NCBI GenBank assembly: GCA_024231905.1
Contig: JAAEQC010000143.1
Location: 1 to 64,000, forward strand
Direction: 5' to 3'
Length of the DNA stretch: 64,000 nt
Source: a bacterium
GTDB lineage: Bacteria > Krumholzibacteriota > Krumholzibacteriia > LZORAL124-64-63
In this document: piece after piece, positions 8,701-16,822 of the stretch
Numbering within the stretch: position 1 is the stretch's first letter
How the letters are laid out: each line of letters starts with the position of its first letter
Made by a program: the position numbers and the translations under genes
Notes under the pieces: generated by a model
The model's input: only the letters and a program-made list of their open reading frames with translations
Databases searched by the model: none
What the model was told of the DNA's origin: nothing

Positions 8701-10222
8701 GTCGGCCGCCCAACGCGACATCAAGGCCGCCCTCAACGAGGGCACGTCGATCTTCTACTACGTGGGGCACGGCTCCGAGGACAACCTGGGCGACGAGCAG
8801 TACTTCCGCCTGGCCGACATCAGCAACCTGGTCAACGGCGGCCGCCGTCCGCTCTTCGTGGCTTTCAGTTGCGACGTGGGGGTCTACGACAGCTTCCTGG
8901 CCCGTTCCATGGCGGAACAGTTCGTGGCCACCAGCGCCGGCGGCGCGGCCGTATCCATATGCGCCAGCCAGGTCTCGTACGTGAGCCCGAACAACATCTT
9001 CACGGACGACTTCTTCCAGGCCCTCTATCCGGGCGCGGTGCTCCTAGATCATGCTACCGTCGGGAAAGCGCTCCTGGCCGCCAAGGGGGCGAGTTCCTCG
9101 AATTTCTCGCGCAACAATTCCCAGCGCTACAATATTCTGGGCGACCCAGCCCTGCGCTTCCTGCACCCGGCGCGCGGATTGGAGTTCGCGCCCGGCAACA
9201 TCGACACCCTGCGCCCTGGGCTGCTGCAGCGCGTTCAGCTGGACGGCGCGGCCCAGACGCCCATGCTGGGCGCCGGTGACGCCTGGGATCTGCGTGTGGA
9301 GGAGTCGACGCGCGAGGAGCACTTCGAACAGTGGGACTGGGTCTACGATCCGGAAATCCAGCAATCCCCTTGGATCCGTGTGGAGGACGGCACCTTCATC
9401 AAGCGCGGCTCCGCCGCCTTCCGCACCTCCGGCATCATGGACGGCTCCCTGTTGAGCGTCCCCTTCAAAGCCACCACCCAGTCCCAGGTCGGCGAGCGCG
9501 GACGGATTCGACTCATCTCCGACGAACGCGTAGCCGTAACCCACATCCCCGTGGTGCGTGCCGACCTCTCTACGGTGGACGACGTGATCGGGCCTCAGAT
9601 CAGCCTGAACTTCGCCGACAACAGGACGAGGGTCACCCCCGGCGCGGAGTTGCAGGCGACCCTGGTGGACTCCAGCAGCATCGCGGTGTTGGGTAACGCG
9701 CCCGGCAACTCCATCAACCTGGAGTTCGACGATTCGGGCTACTGGACGGACGTGACCGACGCGTTCATCTTCGCGCCGGACGACCACACCCGTGGGCAGC
9801 TCGTCTTCGATCTGCCGGCGGACCTGGATCCAGGGCGGCACGTGGCGGCCTTGTACGCCGCCGACGCTTTCGGCAACGTGGGGGCGGACACCCTGAGCTT
9901 CACGCTCCTGGCGGGCGGGACGAGCGGCATCTTCGATGCGACCCTCTTCCCGAACCCCACGCCCGGTCCCTGCCGGCTCATCTTCGAGCTGGGTACGGGC
10001 ATGGTCGTGCGCTGGGACGTCTACACCACGGCCGGACGGCGCGTGCGCACCATGCACCCCGGCGCCCTGGGAGCGGGACCGCAGGTCCTGCACTGGGACG
10101 GTCGTGACCAGGAAGGCGACGAAATGGCCAATGGCACCTATCTTTTCGTGCTGCGCGGATTGGGTGGGGGCCATGACGGCTCGGATTTGATAAGGACGGG
10201 CAAGCTCGTCATCATGCGGTAA
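5780..10222 (+). CDS. Fusion: DUF457/YdjM-like membrane hydrolase domain + C25 (gingipain-like) cysteine protease with FlgD-like C-terminal domain
   Basis: One 1480-residue frame. Residues 1-110 look like an inner-membrane metal-dependent hydrolase domain (DUF457/YdjM type): H6, SHAVLDAIPHYD (H31, D35, H39, D41), PDLENLF and FPSHTGLVPHGREL (H101), with hydrophobic helices between. Residues about 110-140 then form a classic signal peptide, with an Arg-containing approach, a hydrophobic core and ALA/ATPEG cleavage after A140. The rest is a secreted C25 peptidase: catalytic H997 in YVGHGSEDN and C1031 in AFSCDVGVYD, 34 residues apart as in gingipains. The C-terminus (from FPNPTPG through GTYLFVL) is a FlgD-Ig/type IX-like sorting domain. 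The ATG at 5780 has GGGAG nine bases upstream. An internal GTG at 6092 could start a stand-alone protease but lacks a ribosome site. Fusion or dual start is unresolved. Confidence 0.85.
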   Translation: MCLFTHFAAGALAGGVTGNIYVGAVAGLASHAVLDAIPHYDHPDWRLELAGGVASLILLLLLPFGGAAAMVGGICGMVPDLENLFQKLGWMGRNRFLFPSHTGLVPHGRELGPRTLVWQAAIFVGCFALLGLVAPGDALAATPEGAVMARPVMRTVSADAGRTVVRVEFPVKSAPADWTAVTLENVHWARGMDAPRADEPQRLPHESVALAVPTRRAPQVRVSGVEWWRRPDRPVDLDALLVAGPPAVQRGVPITGLDVPVGAAGGVLAAVTLEFLHPADVRGREQLAAAESGRDLKELRNSPFTLPGLANPALHATLLAGDLSLAAAKSGATDKAGPTDLFALTQNWVRLGVSETGLYRFTGQQLENLGVPTTTVDPAKLRVYRGGGVHIHGDPELPDEQQSRRLGLNEVAIRVVESTPDGEWNLDDEVRFYGVATSAYLDRLVPGSDRTVHYDHPYCNEAVYWLTWEDDAAPTPLPGTPRRVVEVASPAGAGPVRTAGTTRLHMEEQLFDERGLVLDNWVWDYDVTGTETESFMTHRPASESTARFQVEVRAGTRVSHTASAYLNVDESAADTLTFVVNRSTTQERFLIAGETGDIRTGVNFLILKNLTLSGSQLVFDSFDVFYEDSLVLENGYEALQFALEGDDVPSPATLENLRVATATPQVTTLWDVTVPDSAVVLLGTPAVASVDWEVSRDPGVDRFFMAAETSGLRAVTSAARERPASLADLDTQLDYIVLAPASFMSAAWDLADYRARDLYGVSAPRTTAVDVQAVYDNFSGGQKDLLALRTFLQWVWEQGGHRLGYVCLIGNTSRDPRNHRGATPYVDFYDFVPTCIRSAFPRERREHVFQDAYASDDDIVSFDTAPDNIYLGVEDRDMPEVVVGRLPAVTVTEAGDMVDRAVAYGESPEPGTWRNRVLVASDDLYYTTYPGAARDENYHVAKAEDVTEDWLPPALDVVKVYGVDYDFPPGSNIKSAAQRDIKAALNEGTSIFYYVGHGSEDNLGDEQYFRLADISNLVNGGRRPLFVAFSCDVGVYDSFLARSMAEQFVATSAGGAAVSICASQVSYVSPNNIFTDDFFQALYPGAVLLDHATVGKALLAAKGASSSNFSRNNSQRYNILGDPALRFLHPARGLEFAPGNIDTLRPGLLQRVQLDGAAQTPMLGAGDAWDLRVEESTREEHFEQWDWVYDPEIQQSPWIRVEDGTFIKRGSAAFRTSGIMDGSLLSVPFKATTQSQVGERGRIRLISDERVAVTHIPVVRADLSTVDDVIGPQISLNFADNRTRVTPGAELQATLVDSSSIAVLGNAPGNSINLEFDDSGYWTDVTDAFIFAPDDHTRGQLVFDLPADLDPGRHVAALYAADAFGNVGADTLSFTLLAGGTSGIFDATLFPNPTPGPCRLIFELGTGMVVRWDVYTTAGRRVRTMHPGALGAGPQVLHWDGRDQEGDEMANGTYLFVLRGLGGGHDGSDLIRTGKLVIMR

Positions 10223-10272
10223 CACCGCGCCCGCGGGGAAGGATCCCGCGAACCAACGGAGGTAGTCGGAAC

Positions 10273-11307
10273 ATGAGAAGGCTTGCAACGACGGTCCTGC
10301 TGACGGCCGTTCTGATCTCGGGAATCGCTGCCACGGCCCTGGCCAGCTCGGGTGCCGGTGCGATCAACCTGTCGTTCCCCATCGGCGCCCGTTACAACTC
10401 CCTGGGCGAGGCCGGCACGGCCCTGTCCCAGGACGCCACGGCCATGTGGTGGAATCCGGGCGGACTGGCGTTCCTGCCTGGTCGCGCGGAGCCGCACGAC
10501 CTGCAGATCATGCAGTCCAGTCTGGCCGAGGGCCTGGCTGACGACATCGGTCTCTACTGGGTAGGCTACGCCATGCCCATGGGCAACCACGGGGCCCTGG
10601 GCTTCAACATCAACTACCTGGACATGGGCGAGCAGCAAGGCCGGGACGAGAACGGTGTCGACACGGGCACCTTCCGCTCCTACATGTTCGCCCTCAGCGC
10701 CACTTACGGCGTGCAGGTGGGCCGGACCCTGGGCGTGGGCCTGGGTGTGAAGTATTTCCGCGACAAGCTGGCGGACGACCAGTTCACCCAGGACAGCCAG
10801 GCCGGCGGCGGTAGCGGCGACAGCTTCGGCGTCGATCTGGGCCTGCTCTGGAAGGCGCCCCGGCTGCGCTCGAACTTCGGACTGGCCGTCGCGAACCTCG
10901 GTCCGGACATCGTCCACGTGGACAGTGACCAGAGCGACCCCATGCCCCGCAAGATGACCCTGGGCTGGGCCTTCAGCGTGTACAACAGCGAGTACATGGG
11001 AATCCTCCTGGTCGCTGACTACCTGGTGCCCCTGTACAAGTGGAAGGGCACTGACTACGGCCTGGGCCTGGAGTGGGACCAGTACGAATACGGCGTGGGC
11101 GCCGAGTGGAACTACCTCCGCTCGCTCTACGTGCGCTTCGGCTACAAGGCCACCTACCCGGCGGCGGACATCAAAGATACGACCTTCGGTTTCGGCGTGG
11201 ACATGAAGCGCTGGCTCCGCAAGGCCATCACCTTCGATTACGCTTCGGTTCCCCAGGCTCAGGGCCTGGACCGGGTGAATCGACTGTCGCTGGGTTACCG
11301 CTTCTAA
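10273..11307 (+). CDS. PorV/PorQ-family outer-membrane protein
   Basis: A 344-residue protein with a signal peptide (ATALA/SSGAGA) followed at once by the PorV/PorQ (UPF0164) entry motif: FPIGARYNSLGEAGTA, then ATAMWWNPGGLAFL. The remainder is Gly/aromatic-rich alternating beta structure ending in LSLGYRF, a typical C-terminal aromatic beta signal for an outer-membrane barrel. PorV in Bacteroidetes shuttles type IX secretion substrates from the translocon to the attachment complex. Here the gene lies between two proteases with sorting-type C-termini, which suits such a role, but no SprA, PorU or other T9SS core gene is in the window. GGAGGT lies nine bases before the ATG. Confidence 0.85.
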   Translation: MRRLATTVLLTAVLISGIAATALASSGAGAINLSFPIGARYNSLGEAGTALSQDATAMWWNPGGLAFLPGRAEPHDLQIMQSSLAEGLADDIGLYWVGYAMPMGNHGALGFNINYLDMGEQQGRDENGVDTGTFRSYMFALSATYGVQVGRTLGVGLGVKYFRDKLADDQFTQDSQAGGGSGDSFGVDLGLLWKAPRLRSNFGLAVANLGPDIVHVDSDQSDPMPRKMTLGWAFSVYNSEYMGILLVADYLVPLYKWKGTDYGLGLEWDQYEYGVGAEWNYLRSLYVRFGYKATYPAADIKDTTFGFGVDMKRWLRKAITFDYASVPQAQGLDRVNRLSLGYRF

Positions 11308-11348
11308 CGCGGTCCGTCACTTTCTGACCCCTGGAAAGGAGTGCGCCG

Positions 11349-14300
11349 TTGGAGCGCCCCCGACTTCGTTTTCCGTTGGTTCTGTCGATCCTCGTAGTGG
11401 TGCTGGGGGCCGCTGTCCTACCGACGGCGGCGGCCGCCCAGACCGCCCGCCCGGGCCGTATGCCCATCCTCTGGCGTGATTGGACCCAGGTGCCCGCCAC
11501 CGCCGGCCGCAGTGTCGTGGCCGCCGAGGAACGGCGCCAGGCCGCAGTCCGCGATCGCTGGCACCAGGTGCACGAGATGGTGGGCGCAGCCCATGTCTCG
11601 ACCCGCGCCCAGGACGAACTGGCCCGCCGCGGTCTGGGTCCGGCCCTGCTGGACAAGAGCTTCACCGGCGCCGCTGCCACCTGGGACGGCCTGGACACCC
11701 TGCGCGTGCTCATCATCCGCATCGGGTTCCAAGAGAATCGGTCGCCGAGCCTGACCACCGTCGTGCCCGGCGGCGATTTCGAACTGGCGCCCTTGCCGGA
11801 CCGCGAGGACACCCTCTACGTGGATCCGCCGCCCCACGACAAGGCCTACGTGGAGGCCCACTTGCGCGGTCTGTCCGAGTACTACCGGTACCAGTCGGGC
11901 GGACGGCTGCACATCGAGGGCCGGGTGCTTCCCGAAGGTGACCAGGACAGCTACAAGCTCTCGGACATCGCCGACTATGGGCCCGGCAAGAACGGCAGCT
12001 GGTCCCTTGAGAAACTCGAGAAACTGGTCCGCGACGTCATTGTCCTGGCCGACACCGAGACCCAGGCCGACGGCAGTGCCGTGCTGGCCGACTACGACGA
12101 CGACGATCCCCTCGCCTACGTGATCTTCATGCACGCGGGCAGCGACTTCCAGAGCGACATCAACAACGACTCGCCCAACGACATCCCCACCTTCTTCGTC
12201 AACCTGGGGGAAGCCCAGGCCCTGACGAGCATGGACACCGATTCCGGCGCACCCGGCAGCCTGACCGATTGTTCGGTGATCCCGGAAACCACCAACCAGG
12301 ACGGCTACGCCGGCAGCATCGCCGCTGCCTTCTACCACGAGTTCGGCCACGCCCTGGGACTGCCGGACGTCTACAGCACCCGCTCGGGCGGGCCCCAGGT
12401 GGGTGTCTGGGACCTCATGGATTCGGGCACGAACCTGCCCGTTCCCCTGGGTTTCGTGAACTCGGCCGACGATACGATCCAGGCCGTGGCCACGGGCGTG
12501 TTGCCGCCCTCCCTGTCCGCCTGGAACAAGTGGTACCTGGGCTGGCTGGTCACCGAGGACGCCAACAACTCCCCGGACGGCCACCGCCTGCCGGCGGTGC
12601 AGGTGATGCCTGAGCAGTACGAATTCTACAGGGGGGGACCGGGAGGCGGGGGCTTCGACGCGAACGATCCCCAGGCTGTCCGCGCGGGCATGTCCTCGCG
12701 GGAGTGGTTCCTCATGGAGAACCGCTGGGTGCCGGGCGGACCGGGCGAGACGCCCTGGCAAGAGCTCTATCTGAAGAAGGACCCGGACACCGGAGTGATC
12801 CTCTACCTGGCGAGCGACGAGCCCGGCGAGGACGCGGTGAACACGGGCCTCTACGACTACTTCCTGCCGGCGGGCGGCCTGCTGGTGTGGCACGTGAACA
12901 TGGACCGCATCCAGTCGGGCATGGAAGACAACACGATCAACTACTACGACGACGGTCTGCGCCTGGTGGAGGCGGACGGTATCCAGGACATCGGTGTCTT
13001 CGACTCCTACGTGGTGGGTTGGACGGGTTCCCTCCTGGATCCCTTCGGCGGCTACTGGTACACGTATACTGCGGACGGCGTCCAGACCACCCACTACAAC
13101 AACTTCAAGCACCTCTATGCCGACGGTTTCCCCAACACCCGCTGCTTCGACCGGTCCTGGACGGGGCTGACCGTAACGGGGGTGCAGAACCTGGGTCTGA
13201 GCCGCGCGATGCTCACCTTCCGGGCGGAGTTGGAGCCCCTGCTGCCCAACTTCCCCTTCGAAGTGGCGGCCGTGGATTCGGCCCACGCGCGGGCCATCGA
13301 TCCGCGCTCGGTGACCGTCGTCGACGTGGACGGGCAACCGGCGCTGATCTTCGCCGACGCGGCGCCGGAAAACTGGGAGGGACTCTGGTCCACCGGTCTG
13401 TACGGCGTCCGGCCCGGCGGCGGGCCCCGCTGGCCCGGTCCGGACATCGAGCGCCTGGGCATGTTCCTCTACCTGGACGAGGCCCAGGTGGGCCTGCGGC
13501 CGGGTCCCCTGGCCGGACCGCCGGTGGCCTGGACCGAACCCGACGGCTCGGGACGTCTGCTGGTGGGCACGGTCAACGGCGAACTGGCCTACTTCCCCAT
13601 GGGCGACCTGGTCCGCGTGCCGGACTGGACGGTGGACCTGGGGGACACCTTGACCGCGGCGCCGGTGGTGCTCGACCTGGGCGACACTCCCTACGCGGTG
13701 GCCACCCCCGTGGGCACGGACCGCCTGGCGGTGCTCGACCTTGATGATGGTACGCCCCTGGCGACCGAGTTGGTTCTCTCGACCGTCGGCCTGGGCCCGG
13801 TGACCTTGGCCGGTGATCTGCGGGTCCTGCCCAACACCGGCGCCGGAACCGATCACGTCCTGGTGGTCACCGACGCGGGCTGGATGAACGTCATGCTCGG
13901 CAGCGGGCTGGTAGCCACGGGTTGGGGGGCGTGGCCGCGGGCAGCCGTGGGCCGCATCCATTCAGCCCACGTGACAGACGCAGAAGGTTCCACCCTGGGA
14001 TTCTTCGACGACGAAGGTCTGCTCAGCAATGCGCACCGCACCGGCGGCGCCTCTCTCGCCACCTGGGACACCGACGAACCCCTGGTGGCTGAACCCGCCG
14101 TGGCCGACCTCAACGGCGACGGCCGGGACGACGTGATCCTGGCCACGTCCCGGCGGATCCTGGCCTACCAGCAGGACGGCGTCATGCTCAACGGTTGGCC
14201 GCGCCCCCTGCGCGACATCTTCCCCCTGCCGGACTCGACCCGCATCCGCGGTCCACTGGTGGTCATCGATGCCGACGGCGACGGCGCCAACGAAGTGATT

Positions 14301-14918
14301 TTCGGCACCGACGGCGGCCATCTCTTCAGCCTCGACGCGACCGGCCGGCTGCGCGGCCGCACACCCCTGCGCTGGGGCGACGGCCTGGAATCGGCCTTCG
14401 CGCTCCAGGACGCCGAGGAGCCCGGCGAGGGCCGGGTGCTGTGGCTCGCCACCTCCGGCGGCACGGTCACCAGCCCCCTGCCGCGGCAGGTGAACAACGG
14501 CCGGATCGGTGCCTTCATTCTCGGCCCCGAGGCCGACGTCGAATCCCACACCAGCGAATGGCGCGGCACCGGCGGCGACGCACGACGCCGTGGTTCCGTG
14601 GGTCTGGCCCGCGACCTGGGCAACGTCGGCACGGTGTCCGCCGAGTACGACCGGGCCATCGTCTACCCCAACCCCCTGCGCGAAGACGACCTGGTGGTGC
14701 GGTTCTACAGCGCCGGGACCAGGGATGCCCGCTTCGCCGTCCATAACCTGGAAGGTGAGGTGGTGGTGCGGGCGACGATTCCCGTCACCGTGGACGCCGT
14801 GAACGAACACCGCCTTTCCCTGGCCGGACTGGCCAGCGGACTCTACGTCTGCACGTTGCAGTGGGACGCACCGGGCGGGCGCGAGACCCGCACCATGACC
14901 CTGGCGGTGGAGAAATGA
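11349..14918 (+). CDS. M6-family secreted metalloprotease with C-terminal sorting domain
   Basis: 1189 residues starting at TTG, with AAAGGA eight bases upstream. A signal peptide (PTAAAAQ/TARPG) is followed by a propeptide-like region and an M6 (immune inhibitor A-like) peptidase. The zinc site is HEFGHALGLPD, with H330, E331 and H334, and the Met-containing WDLMDSG follows. Asp-rich stretches (DYDDDDP, DINNDSPND) probably bind calcium. Later, ADLNGDGRDDVI and DADGDGANEVIF are FG-GAP/dockerin-like calcium loops in a probable propeller. The end (IVYPNPLREDDLVVRF to SGLYVCTLQW) is a secretion-sorting domain analogous to that of the C25 protein two genes upstream. Probably an exported or cell-surface protease. 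Confidence 0.88.
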   Translation: MERPRLRFPLVLSILVVVLGAAVLPTAAAAQTARPGRMPILWRDWTQVPATAGRSVVAAEERRQAAVRDRWHQVHEMVGAAHVSTRAQDELARRGLGPALLDKSFTGAAATWDGLDTLRVLIIRIGFQENRSPSLTTVVPGGDFELAPLPDREDTLYVDPPPHDKAYVEAHLRGLSEYYRYQSGGRLHIEGRVLPEGDQDSYKLSDIADYGPGKNGSWSLEKLEKLVRDVIVLADTETQADGSAVLADYDDDDPLAYVIFMHAGSDFQSDINNDSPNDIPTFFVNLGEAQALTSMDTDSGAPGSLTDCSVIPETTNQDGYAGSIAAAFYHEFGHALGLPDVYSTRSGGPQVGVWDLMDSGTNLPVPLGFVNSADDTIQAVATGVLPPSLSAWNKWYLGWLVTEDANNSPDGHRLPAVQVMPEQYEFYRGGPGGGGFDANDPQAVRAGMSSREWFLMENRWVPGGPGETPWQELYLKKDPDTGVILYLASDEPGEDAVNTGLYDYFLPAGGLLVWHVNMDRIQSGMEDNTINYYDDGLRLVEADGIQDIGVFDSYVVGWTGSLLDPFGGYWYTYTADGVQTTHYNNFKHLYADGFPNTRCFDRSWTGLTVTGVQNLGLSRAMLTFRAELEPLLPNFPFEVAAVDSAHARAIDPRSVTVVDVDGQPALIFADAAPENWEGLWSTGLYGVRPGGGPRWPGPDIERLGMFLYLDEAQVGLRPGPLAGPPVAWTEPDGSGRLLVGTVNGELAYFPMGDLVRVPDWTVDLGDTLTAAPVVLDLGDTPYAVATPVGTDRLAVLDLDDGTPLATELVLSTVGLGPVTLAGDLRVLPNTGAGTDHVLVVTDAGWMNVMLGSGLVATGWGAWPRAAVGRIHSAHVTDAEGSTLGFFDDEGLLSNAHRTGGASLATWDTDEPLVAEPAVADLNGDGRDDVILATSRRILAYQQDGVMLNGWPRPLRDIFPLPDSTRIRGPLVVIDADGDGANEVIFGTDGGHLFSLDATGRLRGRTPLRWGDGLESAFALQDAEEPGEGRVLWLATSGGTVTSPLPRQVNNGRIGAFILGPEADVESHTSEWRGTGGDARRRGSVGLARDLGNVGTVSAEYDRAIVYPNPLREDDLVVRFYSAGTRDARFAVHNLEGEVVVRATIPVTVDAVNEHRLSLAGLASGLYVCTLQWDAPGGRETRTMTLAVEK

Positions 14919-14943
14919 CCGCCGCCACCCGCAGGAGGAAACG

Positions 14944-15906
14944 ATGAAGCGCATCTGCCCGACCCTGATCGCCCTCGGGGCAGTGATCCTGCTGGCCGGG
15001 ACTCTTCCGGTCGCGAGCTCGGCCGACGAGACCGGCACCGGACGTGCCGCCTGGCTTCTGCAGCGCGGCGCCGGCGTCGGCGGAGGCCTCGCCGACACCC
15101 GCCACTTCCAGACGGAGATCGGCGGCGGCGACGCCATCGCCGAAGACGAGGGCCTGAAATCACCGGATTCGCCCCGCGGTTCGGTGGGCCTGAAGATGCT
15201 GGCCTCGGCCGTGCTACCCGGTTCGGGCGAAGTGCTCCTGGGCCACAAGCACGGCTTCGCGATCATGGCCGCCGACATCCTCGCCTGGACCCAGGTGTCC
15301 AAGCACCACGGCGACGGCGGCGACATGCGCGACCAGTACTACGCCTTCGCCGACGAGCACTACTCGGACGCCATGCTCATGCAGGGGTATTTTTCCGGAA
15401 GCACCGACATCGAACGGTCGGGGGAAGGGGCCCTGTATTTCCCCGATTTTCCGACCATGTCCGAGCTTTCCATCGAGGCGCTGGAAAGAACACTCCCCCT
15501 CTACGTGACCAAGGAGGAGGACCGCCGCGAGTACTACGAGAATCTGGGCAAGTGGGACCAGTTCGTTTTCGGCTGGGACGACTACCTGCGAGCCAGCGTG
15601 TCGCGTGCGGAATACAACTACGAGCCGACCATGCGCAAGAGCGACCTGACCCAACCCTGGGTGTCCAAGAACCGCGAGCTCTACCGGGACATGCGCGAGC
15701 AGTCCAATGACTCCTTCAAGAAGCGTGACCGCTGGTTGTACGTGAACATCGGCCTGCGCGTGTTCTCGGTCTTGGAGACCGCCTGGCTGGGCGGCCTGCT
15801 CGGCGGCGGCGACGACTCCATTGCTGTGGCCGGCCACCGGGTGCAGCTGGTGACGGCGCCGGAAGGGCCCTACCGGGGCCGCGTGGGCGCGAAGGTCTGG
15901 TTCTGA
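14944..15906 (+). CDS. DUF5683-like exported protein, copy 1
   Basis: 320 residues with a signal peptide (PVASSADE) and AGGAGGA before the ATG. The core begins LKMLASAVLPGSGEVLLGHKHGF, the usual PGxGQ-helix entry of DUF5683-type proteins, with a hydrophobic helix around MAADILAWTQV and another near LYVNIGLRVFSVLETAWLGG. The middle is soluble and acidic, with many Tyr and Asp. It ends VGAKVWF. The next gene is a clear paralogue with the same landmarks in the same order. The function of this family is unknown; association with the envelope is inferred from the signal peptide and neighbours. Confidence 0.7.
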   Translation: MKRICPTLIALGAVILLAGTLPVASSADETGTGRAAWLLQRGAGVGGGLADTRHFQTEIGGGDAIAEDEGLKSPDSPRGSVGLKMLASAVLPGSGEVLLGHKHGFAIMAADILAWTQVSKHHGDGGDMRDQYYAFADEHYSDAMLMQGYFSGSTDIERSGEGALYFPDFPTMSELSIEALERTLPLYVTKEEDRREYYENLGKWDQFVFGWDDYLRASVSRAEYNYEPTMRKSDLTQPWVSKNRELYRDMREQSNDSFKKRDRWLYVNIGLRVFSVLETAWLGGLLGGGDDSIAVAGHRVQLVTAPEGPYRGRVGAKVWF

Positions 15907-15964
15907 TCCACGGTATCCACGGGTTCGAGGGATGCACGGCCCGCGTGGCCAGGAAGGCGATACG

Positions 15965-16822
15965 ATGACGAGGCACATCATGGGGATTCTGGCATTGCTG
16001 GCCCTGGTCCTGTCCGCGGGTGCGGCCCTGGCCGGGGGTTCCGTTGGGACTGCCGGCGGTGGCGCCCTGTTGCGGGCGGAGATGGACATCCTGGGATCGG
16101 CGGCCTCGCGGGCCTGGCAATCCTCGTCCGCCCCTCGCGCCTTCGACCAGATCGGTGGCGAACGCCTGGACGAACGTCCCGACGAGATCGGCGGCGCCGG
16201 CGGTGAGCGCGAGGATCAGGAGACGACCGGCCCGAGCAACCTGCGTGAGAAGATCAAGGCCGGCGCCCTGTCGGCCGTGTTGCCCGGCGCGGGCCAGTTC
16301 ATCAACGGCCAGCGCACGAAGGCCTACATCATGGGCGGCGCCGAGGTGGCCATCTGGACCGCCTGGTTCGTCTTCGACAAGCAGGGCGACGGCCACATGG
16401 AGGACTCCCGCGACTGGGCCGCCATCTACGCCGGCACCAGCGGCGACCACGGGGACCGCATGTGGCAGGCCGTGGGCCGCTATATGGACAGCGACGCCTA
16501 CTGGACCGACCTCATCCGCGAGGCGCGAGCCCTGGGCGAAACCGCACCCGGGCCGCCGCCCACCTGGCAGTGGGTGAACAACGACCGCCGCGTCGGCTAC
16601 CAGGGATTGCGCGCCGACGGGAACAGCGCCTACGACCGCCGCGACTTCATGATCCTGTTCGCGGTCATCAACCGCGCCGTGTCGGTGGTGGACGCGGTCA
16701 TCGGGGCCGGCGGCAAGCCCGGCACCCTGGAGACCGAGGTCCTGGGTATGGGGCTGGAACTGGGCGTCGTTCCGTCCTGGCAGGACCCCGGAGCGCGCTG
16801 CGCCGTCACCAGGAACTTCTGA
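15965..16822 (+). CDS. DUF5683-like exported protein, copy 2
   Basis: 285 residues from the ATG at 15965, which has GGAAGG eight bases upstream and gives a clean signal peptide (GAALAGG); an upstream ATG at 15932 would spoil it. The core KIKAGALSAVLPGAGQFINGQ with a following hydrophobic helix (GGAEVAIWTAWFVF) matches DUF5683-type proteins. DRRDFMILFAVINRAVSVVD corresponds to the second helix of the preceding paralogue. The stop overlaps the next start (TGATG), so translation is probably coupled to the NHL lipoprotein gene. No catalytic motif is seen. Confidence 0.7.
   Translation: MTRHIMGILALLALVLSAGAALAGGSVGTAGGGALLRAEMDILGSAASRAWQSSSAPRAFDQIGGERLDERPDEIGGAGGEREDQETTGPSNLREKIKAGALSAVLPGAGQFINGQRTKAYIMGGAEVAIWTAWFVFDKQGDGHMEDSRDWAAIYAGTSGDHGDRMWQAVGRYMDSDAYWTDLIREARALGETAPGPPPTWQWVNNDRRVGYQGLRADGNSAYDRRDFMILFAVINRAVSVVDAVIGAGGKPGTLETEVLGMGLELGVVPSWQDPGARCAVTRNF

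Noticed and set aside
6068-8770. Long minus-strand frame (900 codons) opposite the C25 protease gene
   Set aside because: Same GC-rich shadow effect; it lacks domain motifs and a ribosome site.
11418-13961. Long minus-strand frame opposite the M6 protease
   Set aside because: Composition typical of an antisense shadow; the + strand has a complete protease with HEFGH.
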